A DNA stretch of 37,822 bases, taken from the NCBI RefSeq assembly GCF_023255755.1, contig NZ_JAGDVS010000005.1:6660-44481 (forward strand), given 5' to 3'. Position numbers and translations under genes: made by a program. Source of the stretch: Acidithiobacillus sp. Lineage in GTDB: Bacteria > Pseudomonadota > Gammaproteobacteria > Acidithiobacillales > Acidithiobacillaceae. Below are positions 9,481-21,173 of the stretch, in pieces. The notes beneath the pieces are model-generated. The model did no database searches, was not told the origin of the DNA, and was given only the letters and a program-made list of their open reading frames with translations. How positions within the stretch are numbered: the stretch's first letter is position 1; each line of letters opens with the position of its first letter.

Positions 9481-10070
9481 TATTCGTCCTCTGTATAGAG
9501 TGATTGAGTGATGCCGAATACCAGCAAAGGACAACCGCCCCCGCCGCTACCCTCAATCCGGGGCAGAAGTTTACTCATATGTGTGGTTGACGCACCATAA
9601 GAGGAACCCCTTCCCAGTTGATCAAATATTTCCTGCAGATTGTCGCAACGAGTGATGATCACCCCTACGCTAATAGCACGCAAGTCAAATAGCAAACGAA
9701 AATTATTGAGGTCCCGATCATAGAAGGGATCTTTATTGTTCCATTCAATTTCCAGGGCGACTCTGTTGCGAAAACAATCTATCTTATGGGTAGGTGTATC
9801 CATTGTGTGTTCGTCGACAACAACATGCGTCTGGAATTTTTTTTCAACCCAGTCACGACCATATAGATAACTGTCAATAAATTCGGAAACTTTGGACTTA
9901 CGCCCGCCGGGATTGGTAATCCAGCTCCTGTTCAATCGGAAATCAGAAAGTACGGCGAGAATATCATCCCACTCGTTAGGAAAATCATGATGTAAAATGG
10001 CGCAGGCGTGCTTCCACTCGTGGACTTCATGATTTTCGCGGATGAATTCAGGAAGCAGATCGATACTCAT
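9480..10070 (-). CDS. Type II restriction endonuclease, BglII/BstYI family-like
   Basis: 'KIDCFRNRVALEIEWNNKDPFYDRDLNNFRLLFDLRAISVGVIITR' resembles the BglII-family core (D...ExE, VExEWNxKD, VGVIITR); paired one-base-overlap with the MT-A70 methyltransferase. Confidence 0.8.
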   Translation of the reverse strand: MSIDLLPEFIRENHEVHEWKHACAILHHDFPNEWDDILAVLSDFRLNRSWITNPGGRKSKVSEFIDSYLYGRDWVEKKFQTHVVVDEHTMDTPTHKIDCFRNRVALEIEWNNKDPFYDRDLNNFRLLFDLRAISVGVIITRCDNLQEIFDQLGRGSSYGASTTHMSKLLPRIEGSGGGGCPLLVFGITQSLYTEDE

Positions 10071-10110
10071 GTGATCTCCAGGTATTTTTTATGGCTCCTT
10101 ACCGTGTCCT

Positions 10111-10947
10111 TCATTTCTTCAGTTCATCCTCACCCCTGTCCCGGAAGCTTTCCTCGGCAGCATCCATCTCGTGGGCAGCGCTGCGTGACGGCTCTGCCGT
10201 GTCATCAGCGGTATCCTCTTCTGCGGACCGGACTGCCGGTAAACGTGCCGCGAAGAACAGCCCGACTTCAAAAAGCATATACATGGGAATAAGGAGCATA
10301 ACCATGGATAACACATCGGGAGGACTGAGTACTGCCGAGGCGATGGCGCAGATCAGGAAGGCATAGCGGCGGCTGCGACGCAGTGTAGCCACCTGAAGCA
10401 CCCCGATGCGTACCAGTACCACAATGAGAATGGGGATCTGGAAGGCCAGGCCGAAGGCGAGCGAGAATTTGACGATGAGCGAGAGATAACTATCGACTTT
10501 GGGCATGGCGGTAATATCACCGCCCGAAAAACTCACGAAAAATCGGAAGGCATTGGGGAATACGATAAAGTAGGCGAACAACATCCCGCCGATGAACAGA
10601 AAAACAGAGGCAAAAATCAGCGGGAAAAAGGCCTTCCGCTCATGCTCATAAAGGCCAGGCGCTATGAAGGCCCAGAATTGATAGAGTACGACGGGTAATG
10701 CCAGAACAAAGCCGGATAGCAAGGAAAGCTGCACGTAAGTCAAAAATACTTCGGGTAAACTGGTATAAATGAGGTGGCTGCCCTTTGGTAGTACATCAAT
10801 GAGTGGGGCAGCAAGAATGTTATAAATCGTTTTAGAGAATGGATAAGAAACCAAAAAACCGGCGAAAATAGCGATCACTGCAAATAATACGCGGCGGCGC
10901 AATTCCAACAAATGGCCGATAAAAGTGTTCTCCGCCAACTTATCCAT
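10111..10947 (-). CDS. tatC: Sec-independent protein translocase TatC
   Basis: Multi-TM protein with 'FIGHLLELRRRVLFAVIAIFAGFLVSYPF', 'FWAFIAPGLYEHERKAFFPLI', 'AFGLAFQIPILIVVLVRIG'. Confidence 0.95.
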   Translation of the reverse strand: MDKLAENTFIGHLLELRRRVLFAVIAIFAGFLVSYPFSKTIYNILAAPLIDVLPKGSHLIYTSLPEVFLTYVQLSLLSGFVLALPVVLYQFWAFIAPGLYEHERKAFFPLIFASVFLFIGGMLFAYFIVFPNAFRFFVSFSGGDITAMPKVDSYLSLIVKFSLAFGLAFQIPILIVVLVRIGVLQVATLRRSRRYAFLICAIASAVLSPPDVLSMVMLLIPMYMLFEVGLFFAARLPAVRSAEEDTADDTAEPSRSAAHEMDAAEESFRDRGEDELKK

Positions 10948-11097
10948 GCTTAAAAAATATCCTTAGGCGGTATTGATCTATTAGTGGGCTTGGAAATTGA
11001 TAATCTGCAAGATACTTGGTGAAGGATCAAGCCATAGTGCGCAGACGTAATAATGGCGAACTCCGGCTAGCGCATCAGGTTATGACAGGCTATACAA

Positions 11098-11469
11098 TCA
11101 ATGCAGGCGGTCTTCCGGTCCTGGAGGCTCCGCATGCTGCACCGGTGCCGACAGGATATCGAGTTCACCTTGTTTTTGCTCTCCTATGACTTCCGGTTTT
11201 TCGTCACTCGCTTTAGGGGTGGCCGTAGCGGTAATATCCACAGGCAGAAGTTCTTCGTTGGCATACTCGCGCAGTTTGTTGGCTTCCTGGCGCAGATCAT
11301 CCAGCAACAACTGCTGTTCGACCTCAGAACGCAAGCCCGTCACGGCGCGACGCATAGCGCCGTACCACTTCCCCGCAGTGCGCGCGAGCTCGGGCATTTT
11401 CTCCGGCCCGACCACGAGCAGCGCAATAATCCCGAGTAGCGCGAGTTCGCCAAAGCTGAAGTCGAACAT
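11098..11469 (-). CDS. tatB: Sec-independent protein translocase TatB
   Basis: 'MFDFSFGELALLGIIALLVVGPEKMPELARTAGKWYGAMRR' is typical of TatB. Confidence 0.94.
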   Translation of the reverse strand: MFDFSFGELALLGIIALLVVGPEKMPELARTAGKWYGAMRRAVTGLRSEVEQQLLLDDLRQEANKLREYANEELLPVDITATATPKASDEKPEVIGEQKQGELDILSAPVQHAEPPGPEDRLH

Positions 11470-11475
11470 AAGCGA

Positions 11476-11694
11476 TCAGCGATTGACGGTTTCGTGTTCT
11501 TTGCTGGGCTGGACATCGACGTCAATGGTATGGCCGATGGTTTCCTTCTTTTCTTCCTCTTCCTTGACGGCGGAGCGGAAGCCCTTGATGGCAGAACCCA
11601 GGTCCGAACCCACGTGGCGCAGTTTTGCGGTGCCAAACAGCGCGACCACTATTAACAAAATGATGACCAGATGCCAGATACTAAAAGCGCCCAT
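11476..11694 (-). CDS. tatA: Sec-independent protein translocase TatA
   Basis: '[42 protein letters not shown]' TatA TM plus amphipathic helix. Confidence 0.94.
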   Translation of the reverse strand: MGAFSIWHLVIILLIVVALFGTAKLRHVGSDLGSAIKGFRSAVKEEEEKKETIGHTIDVDVQPSKEHETVNR

Positions 11695-11744
11695 GACTGC
11701 TCTCCTTCCCCCGCAGGGGTTTACGCGCTACAACTAACGTTTTG

Positions 11745-11773
11745 ACCATAGGAAAATAAAGCGGTTGCGTCAA
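11745..11773 (-). promoter_or_regulatory. Candidate sigma-70 promoter for tatA(BC)
   Basis: On the minus strand TTGACG-17 nt-TATGGT; the -35 overlaps the hisIE stop codon. Confidence 0.4.
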
Positions 11774-12468
11774 GCTTGCGGACGTCGTGCTGCCTTCTCT
11801 TCCAGGCCGGAAACGCCTTCACGTCGCGCCAGTTCCCCGAGGACATCACCAATATGCAATTCCTGTTCCTCCAAGGCCACCATCAGGTGAAAGAGGAGGT
11901 CTGCCGCCTCTGCAATAATCGGTTTTGGCTCATGATTCTTGCAAGCGACGACAAATTCGGTGGCTTCTTCGCCCACCTTTTTCAATACCCGGTCCTGGCC
12001 CCCATGGAGCAGTTGTGCCACGTAGGATTGGCCGGAATCGGCCGCCCGCCGACTGTGTAGTGTGGCTTGCAGGCTATCGAGGATGCTGCCGGGGGGCGGG
12101 GCCTGATGCTGCCAGCCCCGCTCGCCGGGTTGGCCGAGGAAGAAGCAACTTTGCTCCCCTGTGTGGCAGGCCGGGCCTTCCTGAATGACACGCAGGAGAA
12201 CGGTGTCGCCATCGCAGTCGAGACGCAGATCCACCAGATGTTGAATATGGCCGGAGGTCTCGCCTTTACGCCAGAGCGCCTGTCGGGAGCGTGACCAGTA
12301 CGTGCCCATGCCATCACGGAGCGTCGCCAGCAATGCGTCGGCATTCATCCATGCCAGCATCAGTACCTGGCCGCTGCGGGCATCCTGGGCGATGGCAGGC
12401 ACCAGGCCGTCCACACTCCAGCGCACGGCGGCGAGTATGGCGGCGTGCTGCGCTTCCCGTTCACTCAT
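11770..12468 (-). CDS. hisIE: Bifunctional phosphoribosyl-AMP cyclohydrolase/phosphoribosyl-ATP pyrophosphatase
   Basis: '[18 protein letters not shown]', '[20 protein letters not shown]' (HisI) followed by '[31 protein letters not shown]' (HisE). Confidence 0.94.
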   Translation of the reverse strand: MSEREAQHAAILAAVRWSVDGLVPAIAQDARSGQVLMLAWMNADALLATLRDGMGTYWSRSRQALWRKGETSGHIQHLVDLRLDCDGDTVLLRVIQEGPACHTGEQSCFFLGQPGERGWQHQAPPPGSILDSLQATLHSRRAADSGQSYVAQLLHGGQDRVLKKVGEEATEFVVACKNHEPKPIIAEAADLLFHLMVALEEQELHIGDVLGELARREGVSGLEEKAARRPQA

Positions 12469-12541
12469 GATGGTCAGAACCCCTCGTTGATGTCTTTCTG
12501 CTCGATAATACGCAGGTTGCGCCTGACAGATGCACTGCGCT

Positions 12542-13303
12542 TTAGCGGGTTTCGCGCACTGGAATCCTCGCGGCCGCCATCTGTGCCTTAACCTCGGAGA
12601 TGCGAAACTGGCCGAAGTGGAAGACGCTGGCGGCTAACACTGCATCAGCATGCCCCTGCTGGATACCTTCGGCAAAGTGCTGGATTTCTCCGACACCACC
12701 CGAGGCAATCACCGGTACCGGTACGGCATCGCTGACGGCGCGGGTGAGGGCGAGATCAAAACCGATCCCCGTACCGTCCCGGTCCATGCTGGTGAGCAGG
12801 ATTTCACCGGCACCATATTCGGCCATTTGCTGCGCCCAAGCCACCGCATCCAGGCCGGTACTGCGCCGACCGCCGTGAGTGAAGACTTCCCAGTGATCAT
12901 CCACCCGCTTGGCGTCAATGGCGACGACAATGCAGGAGTTACCGAAACGCCGGGCGGCGGCGCGTACCAGTTCCGGTTCATTCACGGCGGCGCTATTGAT
13001 GCTGACCTTGTCGGCACCGGCGAGGAGCAGGGTGCGGATATCGTCGACACAACGCACCCCACCGCCTACCGTCAAGGGAATGAAGACCTGGGCAGCCACG
13101 GCAGATACCACATCGGCAAGGGTGCCGCGTTCTTCATAACTGGCGGAGATGTCGAGAAAGGTGATTTCGTCGGCACCCTCATCGTTGTAGCGTTTGGCCA
13201 CTTCCACCGGATCGCCGGCATCGCGCAGGGCAACGAACTGGACGCCCTTCACCACACGACCGTGGTCGATATCCAGGCAGGGTATGATGCGCTTAGCGAG
13301 CAT
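12542..13303 (-). CDS. hisF: Imidazole glycerol phosphate synthase cyclase subunit
   Basis: '[23 protein letters not shown]' start at 13303; '[15 protein letters not shown]', '[30 protein letters not shown]'. The longer ORF start at 13651 lies inside hisA and is rejected. Confidence 0.96.
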   Translation of the reverse strand: MLAKRIIPCLDIDHGRVVKGVQFVALRDAGDPVEVAKRYNDEGADEITFLDISASYEERGTLADVVSAVAAQVFIPLTVGGGVRCVDDIRTLLLAGADKVSINSAAVNEPELVRAAARRFGNSCIVVAIDAKRVDDHWEVFTHGGRRSTGLDAVAWAQQMAEYGAGEILLTSMDRDGTGIGFDLALTRAVSDAVPVPVIASGGVGEIQHFAEGIQQGHADAVLAASVFHFGQFRISEVKAQMAAARIPVRETR

Positions 13304-13307
13304 CTGC

Positions 13308-14036
13308 TTAGGCCTCGGCCTGGGCGCGGGCCTGGCTAAAGTCCAGGGTTCCTTCATAAATGGCGCGGCCGGTAATGGCGCCGGTGACGCCGTCGCCCTC
13401 GTAGGCCTTGAGCGCCAGTACCTGCTCCAGATTGGCGATGCCGCCCGAGGCGATGACTGGTACTGGCACGGCCTGAGCCAGTGCGACTGTCGCGGGAATA
13501 TTAGGGCCACTGAGCATGCCATCGCGGCTGATGTCGGTGTAGATGATGGCCTCAATGCCGTCGGCGGCGAAGTGCCGGGCGAGGTCAATAGGATCATGAC
13601 GGGAAAGTTTGGACCAGCCTTCAGTGGCGACTTTACCGTCGCGGGCATCAATACCCACCATGATATGGCCGGGGAAGCTCACTGCGGCATCGGCGACGAA
13701 GCCGGGGGCTTTGACTGCCTGGGTGCCGATGATCACATAACGAACCCCGGCCTGGATGTAGGTTTCAATCTGCTCTTCACTGCGGATGCCACCGCCGACC
13801 TGGATTTCAAGGTCAGGGAAGCGTGCGCAAATGGCGGCAATGGCCTGTGCATTTACCGGCTCCCCCTGCACGGCACCGTCGAGATCGACGATGTGCAGAC
13901 GTTTGGCACCTGCTTCCACCCAGCGTTGCGCCGTGGCGACAGGGTTATCCGAGAAGACCGTGTTGTCTTCCATCCGGCCCTGCCGTAAGCGCACACAGTT
14001 CCCGCCCTTGAGATCGATGGCCGGAATCAACAGCAT
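13308..14036 (-). CDS. hisA: Phosphoribosylformimino-5-aminoimidazole carboxamide ribotide isomerase
   Basis: '[20 protein letters not shown]', '[31 protein letters not shown]', '[14 protein letters not shown]'. Confidence 0.96.
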   Translation of the reverse strand: MLLIPAIDLKGGNCVRLRQGRMEDNTVFSDNPVATAQRWVEAGAKRLHIVDLDGAVQGEPVNAQAIAAICARFPDLEIQVGGGIRSEEQIETYIQAGVRYVIIGTQAVKAPGFVADAAVSFPGHIMVGIDARDGKVATEGWSKLSRHDPIDLARHFAADGIEAIIYTDISRDGMLSGPNIPATVALAQAVPVPVIASGGIANLEQVLALKAYEGDGVTGAITGRAIYEGTLDFSQARAQAEA

Positions 14037-14075
14037 GACAACTTCCTCCCCACAAAGTTATTCCAGAAAACAGAT

Positions 14076-14747
14076 TCAAATCGCACAGTTGGCTCCGCAA
14101 TCGCCGTCCCAGCCGAGAAAATTCCCGAGCAGGCGCAGGCCCGCTGTGCCGCTCTTTTCCGGGTGGCATTGCAGGGCGAACAGGTTATCCGCCGCCACCG
14201 CCGCACAGAAGGGAAAGGCGTAATCGCTGAAGGCCACGAGTATCTCGGGGGCGGAGGGTTCCACATAGAAGGAGTGGACGAAGTAAAAGTAGGCATTCTG
14301 GGGAACGCCAGCAAACAGCGGGTGTTCCACGAGTTGATGCAGCTCGTTCCAGCCCATGTGCGGAATTTTCAGGCGCCTGCCATCCGCGGCATGCAGGGCT
14401 TCTTCGGGAAAGGGGATGACCCGTCCCGGCAGCAAACCGAGCCCGGCGTGTTCGCCATGCTCCACACTGCTGTCCATGAGCATCTGCATCCCGAGGCAGA
14501 TGCCGAGGAAGGGCCGGGTCTGCGCCGCAACGCGGACGAAGTCACTGAGCTCACGGGCTTCCAGCGCTGCCATACAGTCGCCGAAGGCGCCGACGCCGGG
14601 GAAGATGATGCGGTCCGTGGTGGCCAATTCGCTGGCCTGATCACTGACAATCGCCTTGCCGCCCAGATACTCCACGGCCTTGGCCACCGAGTAGAGGTTG
14701 CCCATGCCGTAGTCAACAATACCGACGCGGCTCGTGGCGGCGCTCAT
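14076..14747 (-). CDS. hisH: Imidazole glycerol phosphate synthase glutamine amidotransferase subunit
   Basis: '[22 protein letters not shown]', catalytic '[15 protein letters not shown]', '[20 protein letters not shown]'. Confidence 0.95.
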   Translation of the reverse strand: MSAATSRVGIVDYGMGNLYSVAKAVEYLGGKAIVSDQASELATTDRIIFPGVGAFGDCMAALEARELSDFVRVAAQTRPFLGICLGMQMLMDSSVEHGEHAGLGLLPGRVIPFPEEALHAADGRRLKIPHMGWNELHQLVEHPLFAGVPQNAYFYFVHSFYVEPSAPEILVAFSDYAFPFCAAVAADNLFALQCHPEKSGTAGLRLLGNFLGWDGDCGANCAI

Positions 14748-15343
14748 AGGGTCAGGGTGCCCTTGGTACTGGGCACGGTGCCCGCCATGCGCGGATCAGG
14801 AGCGACAGCCATGCGCAGGGCACGTCCACAGGCCTTGAAGAGGGTCTCGGCGATGTGGTGGGCATTGTTGCCACGCAAAGTGTCCAGGTGCAAGGTCACC
14901 TGTGCGTGGTTGACGAAGCCCTGAAAGAATTCATGGAAGAGATCCACATCAAAGCCGCCCACCTGAGCGCGGGGGAATTCGACCGCGAAGATCAGTCCGG
15001 GGCGGCCGGAAAGGTCCACCACCACCCGCGACAGCGCCTCGTCCAGAGGCACGTAGGCATGGCCATAGCGCTGGATGCCGGCCTTATCTCCCACGGCGCG
15101 GGCAAAGGCCTGACCGAGGGTGATGCCGATGTCTTCCACCGTGTGGTGAGCGTCGATATCCAGATCGCCCTGAGCCTGAATGTGCATGTCGAAAAGACCA
15201 TGACGGACGATCTGGTGGATCATGTGGTCAAGAAAGGGTAACCCGGTGTGCAGGTCGGCCTGCCCGGAACCATCGAGATTCAGGGTGACACGGATCTGGG
15301 TTTCGAGGGTGTTTCTTTCGACTTCGGCTTGACGCGGATTCAC
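14744..15343 (-). CDS. hisB: Imidazoleglycerol-phosphate dehydratase
   Basis: '[17 protein letters not shown]', '[18 protein letters not shown]', '[13 protein letters not shown]'. Confidence 0.95.
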   Translation of the reverse strand: MNPRQAEVERNTLETQIRVTLNLDGSGQADLHTGLPFLDHMIHQIVRHGLFDMHIQAQGDLDIDAHHTVEDIGITLGQAFARAVGDKAGIQRYGHAYVPLDEALSRVVVDLSGRPGLIFAVEFPRAQVGGFDVDLFHEFFQGFVNHAQVTLHLDTLRGNNAHHIAETLFKACGRALRMAVAPDPRMAGTVPSTKGTLTL

Positions 15344-16419
15344 AGTAAAGACTCCAGTACGGCCAGAAAGCGATCATTTTCGGCCGGTGTGCCGACGCTG
15401 ACCCGTAGATAGTCGCTGAGACGGGGGTGGCCTGTAAAGGCTTTGATAAGCACCCCCCCTTCACGTAGTCCTGAGAACAGTGCCGCGGCCCGCCCGGGGG
15501 CGTGAAAGAGCAGGAAATTGGCGGCGCTGGGCCAGATCGAAAGACCGCAGGTGCTGATGGCCTTGAAGAGACGTTCCCTCTCGGCACGTAGGATTTCGGC
15601 CTGAGCGTCCAACACTTCGGTATGACGCAGGTAGAAGGACGCGCTGCGCTGGGTAAGCACATTAATGTTGTAAGGCAGGCGCAGCTTATCCAGTTCCTGA
15701 ATCCACGCGGCTGGCCCCGCCAGCATCCCCAGCCGCAACCCCGCCAGGCCCTCCTTGGACAGGGTGCGGAGCAAGAGGAGGTTGGGGGTGCGTCCCAGGC
15801 GATCGGCAAAGGTCGCCTGACTGAAAGCGTGATAGGCCTCGTCCACTACCACCAGGCCCGGCGCTGCAGCGACAATCGCTTCCAGATCGGTCTCGGGAAA
15901 GAGGCTGCCACTGGGATTGTTGGGCCAGTCGAGGAAAATGATGGCAGGTTGTTGCGCAGTGATGGCGGTCAGCATGGCCGGGAGGTCCAAACGGAAGTCC
16001 GCGTTCAGGGGAATGCCCACAAAAGACAGGCCGAGCTGTTGTGCCAGCAGGCGGTACATGACGAAACTGGGATCCACAGCCATGATGGGGCGCTGGCTAC
16101 CTGCTACGGCGGTCACCAGAATCTGGATCAGTTCGTCGGAGCCGTTGCCGAGCATGAGCTCCACGCCATTGGGCAGACCGATATGCGCCTTGAGGGCGTC
16201 TATGAGGGTGTTGGGGTGCGCGTCGGGGTAGCGATTGAGGGGCGCATCGGCCAAGCTCTCCAGCCATTGCTCACGCAAGGCCGCAGGTAAGCCATAGGGG
16301 TTCTCCATGGCGTCAAGCTTGATGAGCCCCTCACCGGCTGCCACCGCATAGGCCTTGCTGGCCAGCAATTCCGGGCGGAGCAGGCTCTGCATCAGGGTTA
16401 TCGTAGCGCTGTCGCTCAT
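15340..16419 (-). CDS. hisC: Histidinol-phosphate aminotransferase
   Basis: PLP aminotransferase with '[12 protein letters not shown]', '[12 protein letters not shown]', 'DEAYHAFS', '[15 protein letters not shown]'. Confidence 0.94.
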   Translation of the reverse strand: MSDSATITLMQSLLRPELLASKAYAVAAGEGLIKLDAMENPYGLPAALREQWLESLADAPLNRYPDAHPNTLIDALKAHIGLPNGVELMLGNGSDELIQILVTAVAGSQRPIMAVDPSFVMYRLLAQQLGLSFVGIPLNADFRLDLPAMLTAITAQQPAIIFLDWPNNPSGSLFPETDLEAIVAAAPGLVVVDEAYHAFSQATFADRLGRTPNLLLLRTLSKEGLAGLRLGMLAGPAAWIQELDKLRLPYNINVLTQRSASFYLRHTEVLDAQAEILRAERERLFKAISTCGLSIWPSAANFLLFHAPGRAAALFSGLREGGVLIKAFTGHPRLSDYLRVSVGTPAENDRFLAVLESLL

Positions 16420-17713
16420 GACCCGGCTTTGGGGATACGGCAGGCTGCTGAACGGGCATGGGCGGTCAGACCTTCGCCCAAGGCGAGACGCTCGGCGATC
16501 CGCCCCAGTTGCGCGGCACCGGCGGGGCTGCAGTGAATGAGACTGCTCCGCTTGACGAAATCATAGACGCCGAGGGGCGAGGAGAAGCGTGCGCTGCCGC
16601 CCGTGGGCAGCACATGGTTGGGGCCGGCCACATAGTCGCCGAGGGCCTCGCAACTGTGGATACCCATGAAGATGGCCCCGGCATTGTGGATGTCCGCCAG
16701 CCAGTCTTCAGGATTCTGCACGGCGAGCTCCAGATGTTCCGGCGCAATGCTGTCGGCAATGGCGCAGGCCTCGGCACGGTCGCGCACACGAATCACCGCA
16801 CCCCGGTCTGCCCAGCTCTTGCGGGCGATGGGCGCGCGATCAAGTACGTTCAGCGCCGCATCAACGGCGGCGACCACCGACTCGATGTGGGCGTCGTCCC
16901 AACTGATGAAAATGCTCTGGGCAATCTCATCATGTTCCGCCTGTGAGAGCAGATCCCAGGCCAACCATTCTGCCGGTGCCGAGCCATCGCTGATCACGAG
17001 GATTTCGCTGGGTCCAGCAATCATATCGATGCCGACCCGGCCGAAGACCATGCGCTTGGCGGTGGCCACATAGATATTGCCGGGGCCGACAATCTTGTCT
17101 ACTGCCGGGACGCTTTCTGTGCCGTAGGCGAGCGCCGCTACCGCCTGTGCGCCGCCGATACAGAACACCCGGTCCACGCCGGCAATAGCTGCTGCTGCCA
17201 GCACCCAAGGGTTCACCTGCCCCTGCGGGGTGGGTACAGTCATGATGATTTCCTTCACGCCGGCTACGTGCGCGGGAATGGCATTCATCAGCACGGAGCT
17301 GGGATAAGCCGCCTTGCCGCCGGGCACATAAATCCCCACCCGGGACAGGGGCAGGATGCGCTGGCCCAGCACCGTGCCGTCGGCCTCGGTAAAGGTCCAG
17401 CTTTCACCGCGCTGGTGCTCGTGGTAACTGCGGATACGTTGCGCCGCCTCTTCCAGGGCAGCCCGCTGGGTGGGCTCCAGACTGATGAGCGCTGCATCCC
17501 AGGCGCTGCGGGGGATTTCCAAATCAGCGGCGGAAGCCGTCGTCACCCCATCAAAGCGCTCAGTGTACTCGCGTAGCGCCGCATCGCCCCGATCGCGGAC
17601 CGCAGCAACAATCTCCCGCACCCGCACTTCAATCTGCGGATCCAGATTGGCATCCCAGTCATGCAGTGCGTGAAACTGGCGGGTAAAATCGGGGTCGCTG
17701 GTATCCAGACGGT

Positions 17714-17717
<4 letters not shown>
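16416..17717 (-). CDS. hisD: Histidinol dehydrogenase
   Basis: '[25 protein letters not shown]', '[21 protein letters not shown]', '[12 protein letters not shown]', '[29 protein letters not shown]'. Confidence 0.96.
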
Positions 17718-19638
<1,921 letters not shown>

Positions 19639-19971
19639 TCAGCTCGCGCTGGCCGCTTGGGCGCTGTCGACCAGTTTCTGCAATTCGCCCTGCTGATAGA
19701 GATCGGACATGATGTCTGACCCGCCGACAAACTCACCCTGAATATAAAGTTGGGGAATAGTCGGCCAGTTGGAATACTGCTTGATGCCGTCGCGAATCTG
19801 CGGGTCGGCCAGCACGTCCACCGTAAAGAGCTCCTTGACGCCTGACTGCTGCAACAGTTGCACGGCACGGGCCGAGAAACCGCATTGCGGCGCCCGCGGG
19901 TTGCCCTTCATATAAAGCACGACCGGGTGTTTCTGGACCTGTTCCTGAATAAGTTCCTGAATCGTTGCCAT
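19639..19971 (-). CDS. grxD: Monothiol (CGFS) glutaredoxin, Grx4/GrxD type
   Basis: 'VVLYMKGNPRAPQCGFSARAVQLLQQSG' with CGFS motif; 'NWPTIPQLYIQGEFVGGSDIM'. Confidence 0.94.
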   Translation of the reverse strand: MATIQELIQEQVQKHPVVLYMKGNPRAPQCGFSARAVQLLQQSGVKELFTVDVLADPQIRDGIKQYSNWPTIPQLYIQGEFVGGSDIMSDLYQQGELQKLVDSAQAASAS

Positions 19972-20003
19972 GGTTATCCTCGTTACATTGGGGGTGAGTG
20001 CGG

Positions 20004-20258
20004 CTAATGCGCCGCCGGGTGACGGAGCTGTTGCGCCTGCTCGGGAGTCAGGGTGCGCAGCGAGAGGGCGTGAATTTCCTCGCGCATACGCTCGCCCAGC
20101 GCATCATAAATCATTTGATGCTGCTTGATGAGGGAAAGCCCAACAAAGGCCGGGGAAACGACCAGCGCCTCGAAATGGGCGCCATCGTCTCCCAGAACCT
20201 CGATGAGGGCGTCGGGAAGCTGTTGCTTAATGAGTGATTTGATCGTGTTGGCGTTCAT
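20004..20258 (-). CDS. BolA family protein (YrbA/IbaG-like)
   Basis: Start at ATG 20258: 'IKSLIKQQLPDALIEVLGDDGAHFEALVVSPAFVGLSLIKQHQMIYDALGERM'; adjacent to CGFS glutaredoxin. Confidence 0.92.
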   Translation of the reverse strand: MNANTIKSLIKQQLPDALIEVLGDDGAHFEALVVSPAFVGLSLIKQHQMIYDALGERMREEIHALSLRTLTPEQAQQLRHPAAH

Positions 20259-20348
20259 GGAGTGTAGTGTAACGTAAAAAAGCCGCTGTGTGATGTCGCT
20301 TTTTATACTGAGCTGCGCCCGGCTGTGCAAGGTGTGACGTTGAGCGCC

Positions 20349-21173
20349 TTATTGGCGCAGCTTGTAACCACGATCCAGCAGGCGCCAGGCAAAGAGACCG
20401 GTCCCGCCCGCGAAGGCGATGCTGACCCCTAGAGAAACCCATACGCTGGCATCAGAATCTGCAAAAAAACCATAACGAAACCCGTCGATGATGTAGAAGA
20501 ACGGGTTGAACAGCGAGAGTTGTCGCCAAACACCGGGCAGGGACCGCACCGAGTAAAATACTCCGGCGAGAAAGGTCAGCGGCATAATGACAAAATTCTG
20601 AAAACCGGCAATCTGGTCGAATTTCTCCGCCCAGAGTCCGGCAATTAAGCCTAACGAACCCATGCCACTGGCGCCCAGAATGGTAAATACGATGATCCAC
20701 AAGGGATGCAGTAGAGGTATGTGCAGATAAAGCAGCGCTAGTGCGAGTATGGCAATCCCCACTAGTGCCCCGCGCAGTACCGACGCGGCAACCATGGCGA
20801 CGAAAATCTCGGTGGGGCCGAGCGGGCTGAGTAGCAGAAAGACGATGTTGCCCGTCACCTTGGCCTGGATCAGGCTGGAAGAGCTGTTGGCAAAGGCATT
20901 TTGCAGAACCGACATCATCATCAGACCGGGAACGATGAACGCCGTATAGCTGACTCCCGGATAGACCGATATATGTCCGCCCAATGCGTGCCCAAAAACC
21001 ACCAGATAGAGGATGGTGGTGATCAGCGGGGCGGCAATGGTTTGTAGCCAGACCTTGCCGAAGCGCAAGGTTTCTTTGTAAAACAGCGTCCAGACCGGTG
21101 CGAAGCGGGCGCGTGCAAGGCCCGGGCTGGGACCGGTCACGGCCTGCTGTAACCCTCCGAAAGGCTCAGGCAT
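20349..21173 (-). CDS. ABC-2 type transporter permease (YadH-like)
   Basis: Start at ATG 21173 overlapping surA stop; six-TM permease 'FYKETLRFGKVWLQTIAAPLITTILYLVVFG', 'YTAFIVPGLMMMSVLQNAFANSSSSL', 'FFYIIDGFRYGFF'. Confidence 0.88.
   Translation of the reverse strand: MPEPFGGLQQAVTGPSPGLARARFAPVWTLFYKETLRFGKVWLQTIAAPLITTILYLVVFGHALGGHISVYPGVSYTAFIVPGLMMMSVLQNAFANSSSSLIQAKVTGNIVFLLLSPLGPTEIFVAMVAASVLRGALVGIAILALALLYLHIPLLHPLWIIVFTILGASGMGSLGLIAGLWAEKFDQIAGFQNFVIMPLTFLAGVFYSVRSLPGVWRQLSLFNPFFYIIDGFRYGFFADSDASVWVSLGVSIAFAGGTGLFAWRLLDRGYKLRQ

Noticed and set aside
13194-13988. 264-aa plus-strand ORF
   Set aside because: Antisense to hisA/hisF; both real genes have full family motifs.
20276-20304. 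AAAAAAGC...GCTTTTT hairpin between the permease and bolA
   Set aside because: Mostly A-T pairs with a long loop; too weak to call terminator or regulatory element.
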